Assembly: GCA_016932895.1 (NCBI GenBank)
Contig: JAFGCA010000677.1
Location: 1 to 20,136 of the forward strand
From: Sedimentisphaerales bacterium
Lineage (GTDB): Bacteria; Planctomycetota; Phycisphaerae; Sedimentisphaerales; SG8-4
DNA length: 20,136 nucleotides
Reading direction: 5' to 3'
Positions 17,836 through 20,136 of the stretch are shown in pieces. Position 1 is the stretch's first letter. Every line of letters starts with the position of its first letter. The notes beneath the pieces are model-generated. The model was not told where the DNA came from and did no database searches. It was given only the letters and a program-made list of their open reading frames with translations. The position numbers and the translations under genes were made by a program.

Positions 17836-20136
17836 ATGTGCTTTAGGTTACTGATGATAGGTGTTTTGCTCCTGGTTCCCGGGAGCGCAGCCGACGCTGC
17901 CGGCCGCGGTGCCGCCCGGCGTTCGCCGCGTTCGGGTGCCGCCGATCGCCTTGCGCGCGGACACTGGGAAGGCGCCGACCTTCATTTAGCCGCCGATGAG
18001 GTTCTCACCCACAGCGCCGCCTCCGGCGGGCACACGCTGGTATTTCGGGAGGGCTTTTCGCTGGTCTGCGCCGGTCGTCGACTCACCAGTGATAACGCGG
18101 TGGTGTGGATCGAACCGGGCGACGTGAACGAGCCCAACGACGTGGCCGCCGGCTACATGGTGCGGGCCTATCTCAGCGGGCACGTCTCCGGCAAAGGAGG
18201 CCCCTATCCACAAGTGCTGGGCATTACAGAAGTTATGCTGCGTCGCGGGAAGGAGGCCGTGTGGCAGGGACGAATAGGCGGCGAATTGTTCGTCACCGCC
18301 GAGCGGAAGGAGATCGCCAGCCCTCGGGGTCTGCCGCTGTTCGAGCAGGCCAGGGGCGCCTTTCGAGAGGCGGGTTTGAGCCCGCCAGCGGCGTTGACGC
18401 TGCCGAAACTACCGATTGCGACGGCGCCCGCGCCCGGCGCGCCGGCCAAAGCGCCGGCCAAAGCGCCAGCCGGCAATAGCGTCTTCTACGCGCCCCTGGG
18501 CGAGGCTTCGCTGGCCATTGAGCGGACCCGGGGTGAAGGTCAGGAGATTGTCACGGTGATCGGCCGGGCCTACGTCTGGTGGCAGGAGGCCGACGAAGGC
18601 GGGCGGCAATCCCGGCTCTTCGAACTGGAGGCCGACAGCCTCGTTTTGTGGAGGGCGGTGAGCGATCCCAACGAAGAGGGCCCGGCGCTATCTTCGATGC
18701 AGCAGACGCAAGTGACGGAAATCTACGTTTCGGGCGACGTTCTCCTGCGGGAAGGCCAGCACACGATCCGCGCCAGCGAGCTGTATTACGACCTTCGGTA
18801 CAGTCGTGGTCTGGTCAATCATGCGGTGATGCGAAGCTTCGACGTCTCCCGCAATATGCCGATCTACGTCCGGGCCAAGCAGTTGCGGCAGTTGGATGCA
18901 AGCCGGTTTGAGGCCGAGGACGTCACTGTGACCACGAGCGAGTTCCGAACCCCGCAAATCTCGGTCGAAGCTTCCAGCCTGCGGCTCGTGGACGTGACCG
19001 ATGAGGCGGGCGCGGGAGGGGAGGTTCCCGAGAGCAGCTACGATGCCGAGATGAAGGACGTCCGCCTCAAATACTACGACACCACGCTTTTTGGCCTGCC
19101 CTCGCTGCGCAGCAACCTGCAGCAGCCGGAGGTGCCCGTCAAGAGCGTGCGGGTCGGCGATAGCAGCACCTTCGGCACGTCGGTGGAAACGCAGTGGTTT
19201 CTCAGCCGCATTCTCGGGCTCCGCGAGCCGGAAGGCACCGACAGCACCCTCTCGCTCGATTATTACGGAGAGCGCGGCCCCGGCGGCGGCGTCAGCATCG
19301 ATTACGAACGCGAGAATTACTTCGGCCGGTTCCTCGGCTACATCATCGAGGATGACGGCGAAGATCGGCTGGGACGCACGCGCAAAAACGTCGAGATTGA
19401 CGACGAGACCCGCGGGCGACTCCTCCTTCAGCATCGCCAGTTCCTGGCCTACGACTGGCAGTTGACCGCGGAACTGAGCTACCTGTCCGACGAGAACTTC
19501 CTGGAACAGTACTATCGCGGAGAGTTCAACGTGGGCAAGGAGCAGGAGACGCTCTTGCACCTCAAACGCATCGAGGGCAACCGGGGGCTTTCGGTTCTGG
19601 CCAAGGCCCGCGTCAACGATTTCCAGGACCAGGTGGAAGAGGTTCCGAGCCTGGAGTATCACTGGACGGGCCAGTCGTTCTGGAACGACCGGCTGCTGTT
19701 CTTCAGCGACACTCAACTCAGCCGGTACCGGTATCGCTTCGGTTCGGAAGGGCCGGACGGCGAGCCGGACAGTTTCTTCGCCTTTACGCAGACGCGCAAC
19801 GAGATCGACCTGCCCCTGGCGGTGGGCCGCTCGAAGGTGGTTCCGTTCGTGGCCGGCACGTTTGCCTACGAGGACGGCGCCGGTTTTCAGGAGAATCTCG
19901 ACGGTTCGCCGGACGCGAGGGAGGACGCCGTGGGGATTGGCGAGGCGGGCGTGCGCATGTCGACGCCGTCGTGGTGGCGCGTTTATCCGGACGTGGAATC
20001 GCGATTGCTGGATCTTCACCAGTTACGCCACGTGATCACGCCGAGCATCGCGGCGGTCACCTATACTGCTACCGACTCGGTGGCCGACCAGCGCAATACG
20101 CTGGACTTGGGCATCTACCAGCGCTGGCAGACGAAA
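17836..20136 (+). CDS. lptD: LPS assembly outer-membrane protein LptD (3' truncated)
   Basis: The frame opens at ATG 17836, after an in-frame TGA at 17821-17823, and runs 767 codons to the right edge without a stop. LptD inserts lipopolysaccharide into the outer leaflet of the outer membrane. Residues 1-20 are a signal peptide (LLMIGVLLLVPGSAADA). Two OstA/LptA-like periplasmic segments follow: about 38-180 (GADLHLAADEVL, FSLVCAGRRLTSDNAVVW) and about 214-400 (VTEIYVSGDVLLREGQHTIRA, SELYYDLRYSRGLV). They are separated by a Pro/Ala/Lys linker (about 198-213). From about residue 450 the sequence shows alternating beta strands of the LptD barrel. LRHVITPSIAAVTYT at about 730-744 matches the RHxIxP strand motif known in many LptD proteins. 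There is no clear ribosome site, so the ATG at 17854 remains possible. The gene implies a true LPS-bearing outer membrane. Confidence 0.85.
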   Translation, partial: MCFRLLMIGVLLLVPGSAADAAGRGAARRSPRSGAADRLARGHWEGADLHLAADEVLTHSAASGGHTLVFREGFSLVCAGRRLTSDNAVVWIEPGDVNEPNDVAAGYMVRAYLSGHVSGKGGPYPQVLGITEVMLRRGKEAVWQGRIGGELFVTAERKEIASPRGLPLFEQARGAFREAGLSPPAALTLPKLPIATAPAPGAPAKAPAKAPAGNSVFYAPLGEASLAIERTRGEGQEIVTVIGRAYVWWQEADEGGRQSRLFELEADSLVLWRAVSDPNEEGPALSSMQQTQVTEIYVSGDVLLREGQHTIRASELYYDLRYSRGLVNHAVMRSFDVSRNMPIYVRAKQLRQLDASRFEAEDVTVTTSEFRTPQISVEASSLRLVDVTDEAGAGGEVPESSYDAEMKDVRLKYYDTTLFGLPSLRSNLQQPEVPVKSVRVGDSSTFGTSVETQWFLSRILGLREPEGTDSTLSLDYYGERGPGGGVSIDYERENYFGRFLGYIIEDDGEDRLGRTRKNVEIDDETRGRLLLQHRQFLAYDWQLTAELSYLSDENFLEQYYRGEFNVGKEQETLLHLKRIEGNRGLSVLAKARVNDFQDQVEEVPSLEYHWTGQSFWNDRLLFFSDTQLSRYRYRFGSEGPDGEPDSFFAFTQTRNEIDLPLAVGRSKVVPFVAGTFAYEDGAGFQENLDGSPDAREDAVGIGEAGVRMSTPSWWRVYPDVESRLLDLHQLRHVITPSIAAVTYTATDSVADQRNTLDLGIYQRWQTK
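18439..18471 (+). repeat. Short in-frame tandem repeat in the LptD linker
   Basis: The 12-base unit GCGCCGGCCAAA occurs twice in tandem (18439-18450 and 18451-18462), followed by a partial, altered third copy (18463-18471). It encodes APAKAPAKAPA, a flexible Pro/Ala/Lys linker. Unit-length changes by slippage would keep the reading frame. Confidence 0.7.

Noticed and set aside
18688..20019. A 443-residue - strand frame opposite the right-end gene
   Set aside because: The + strand frame from 17836 carries the LptD features and a signal peptide; this is its antisense shadow.

Overview
The window is GC-rich, densely coding bacterial DNA. Several traits together point to a planctomycete, most likely of the Phycisphaerae type: a sigma-factor-like protein with a long C-terminal extension, a beta-helix protein with paired CIDAGDP / INMGAxGGT modules, a one-gene pseudopilin with a TDGHVE motif, an SSS symporter next to glycoside hydrolases, and an outer-membrane LptD. 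This placement rests on recalled family patterns, not on a search.

Left part (1-6116, all + strand). The window opens inside a gene whose visible part is a transmembrane segment and a long exported domain, probably the C-terminal extension of an ECF sigma factor (1-1247). Next is a small exported protein (1274-2038) whose best reading frame seems to change several times, so it may be decayed or mis-sequenced. Two strong hairpins (1880-1922 and 1991-2027) lie before a secreted beta-helix protein of 864 residues (2052-4646). About 0.6 kb of non-coding, partly structured DNA follows, ending in a textbook promoter (5131-5159) for a type II/IV pseudopilin (5265-6116).

Middle part (6256-15065). 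This is a carbohydrate-use locus arranged around a divergent control region (10123-10516). On the - strand is a secreted, LacZ-type GH2 beta-galactosidase with a C-terminal F5/8 (CBM32-like) module. On the + strand is a tight three-gene run: an SSS sodium:solute symporter, a GH29 alpha-L-fucosidase, and a sugar-binding lipoprotein of the LacI/ribose-binding type with no ABC permease or ATPase beside it. The simplest reading is that the two enzymes cut fucose and galactose from a glycan outside the cytoplasm, the symporter imports a product, and the lipoprotein captures or senses sugar. The divergent region also holds an AT-rich imperfect palindrome with a GCCCGC-GAA-GCGGGC hairpin that looks like a dispersed repeat.

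Right part (15103-20136). A - strand pair encodes a PilT-type ATPase and, after a 49-base gap, a zinc-ribbon membrane protein. Upstream is a 91-residue hypothetical gene (-), divergent from a large + strand gene for LptD, the outer-membrane LPS assembly protein, which has no stop before the right edge. No tRNA, rRNA, CRISPR array or insertion sequence was seen.
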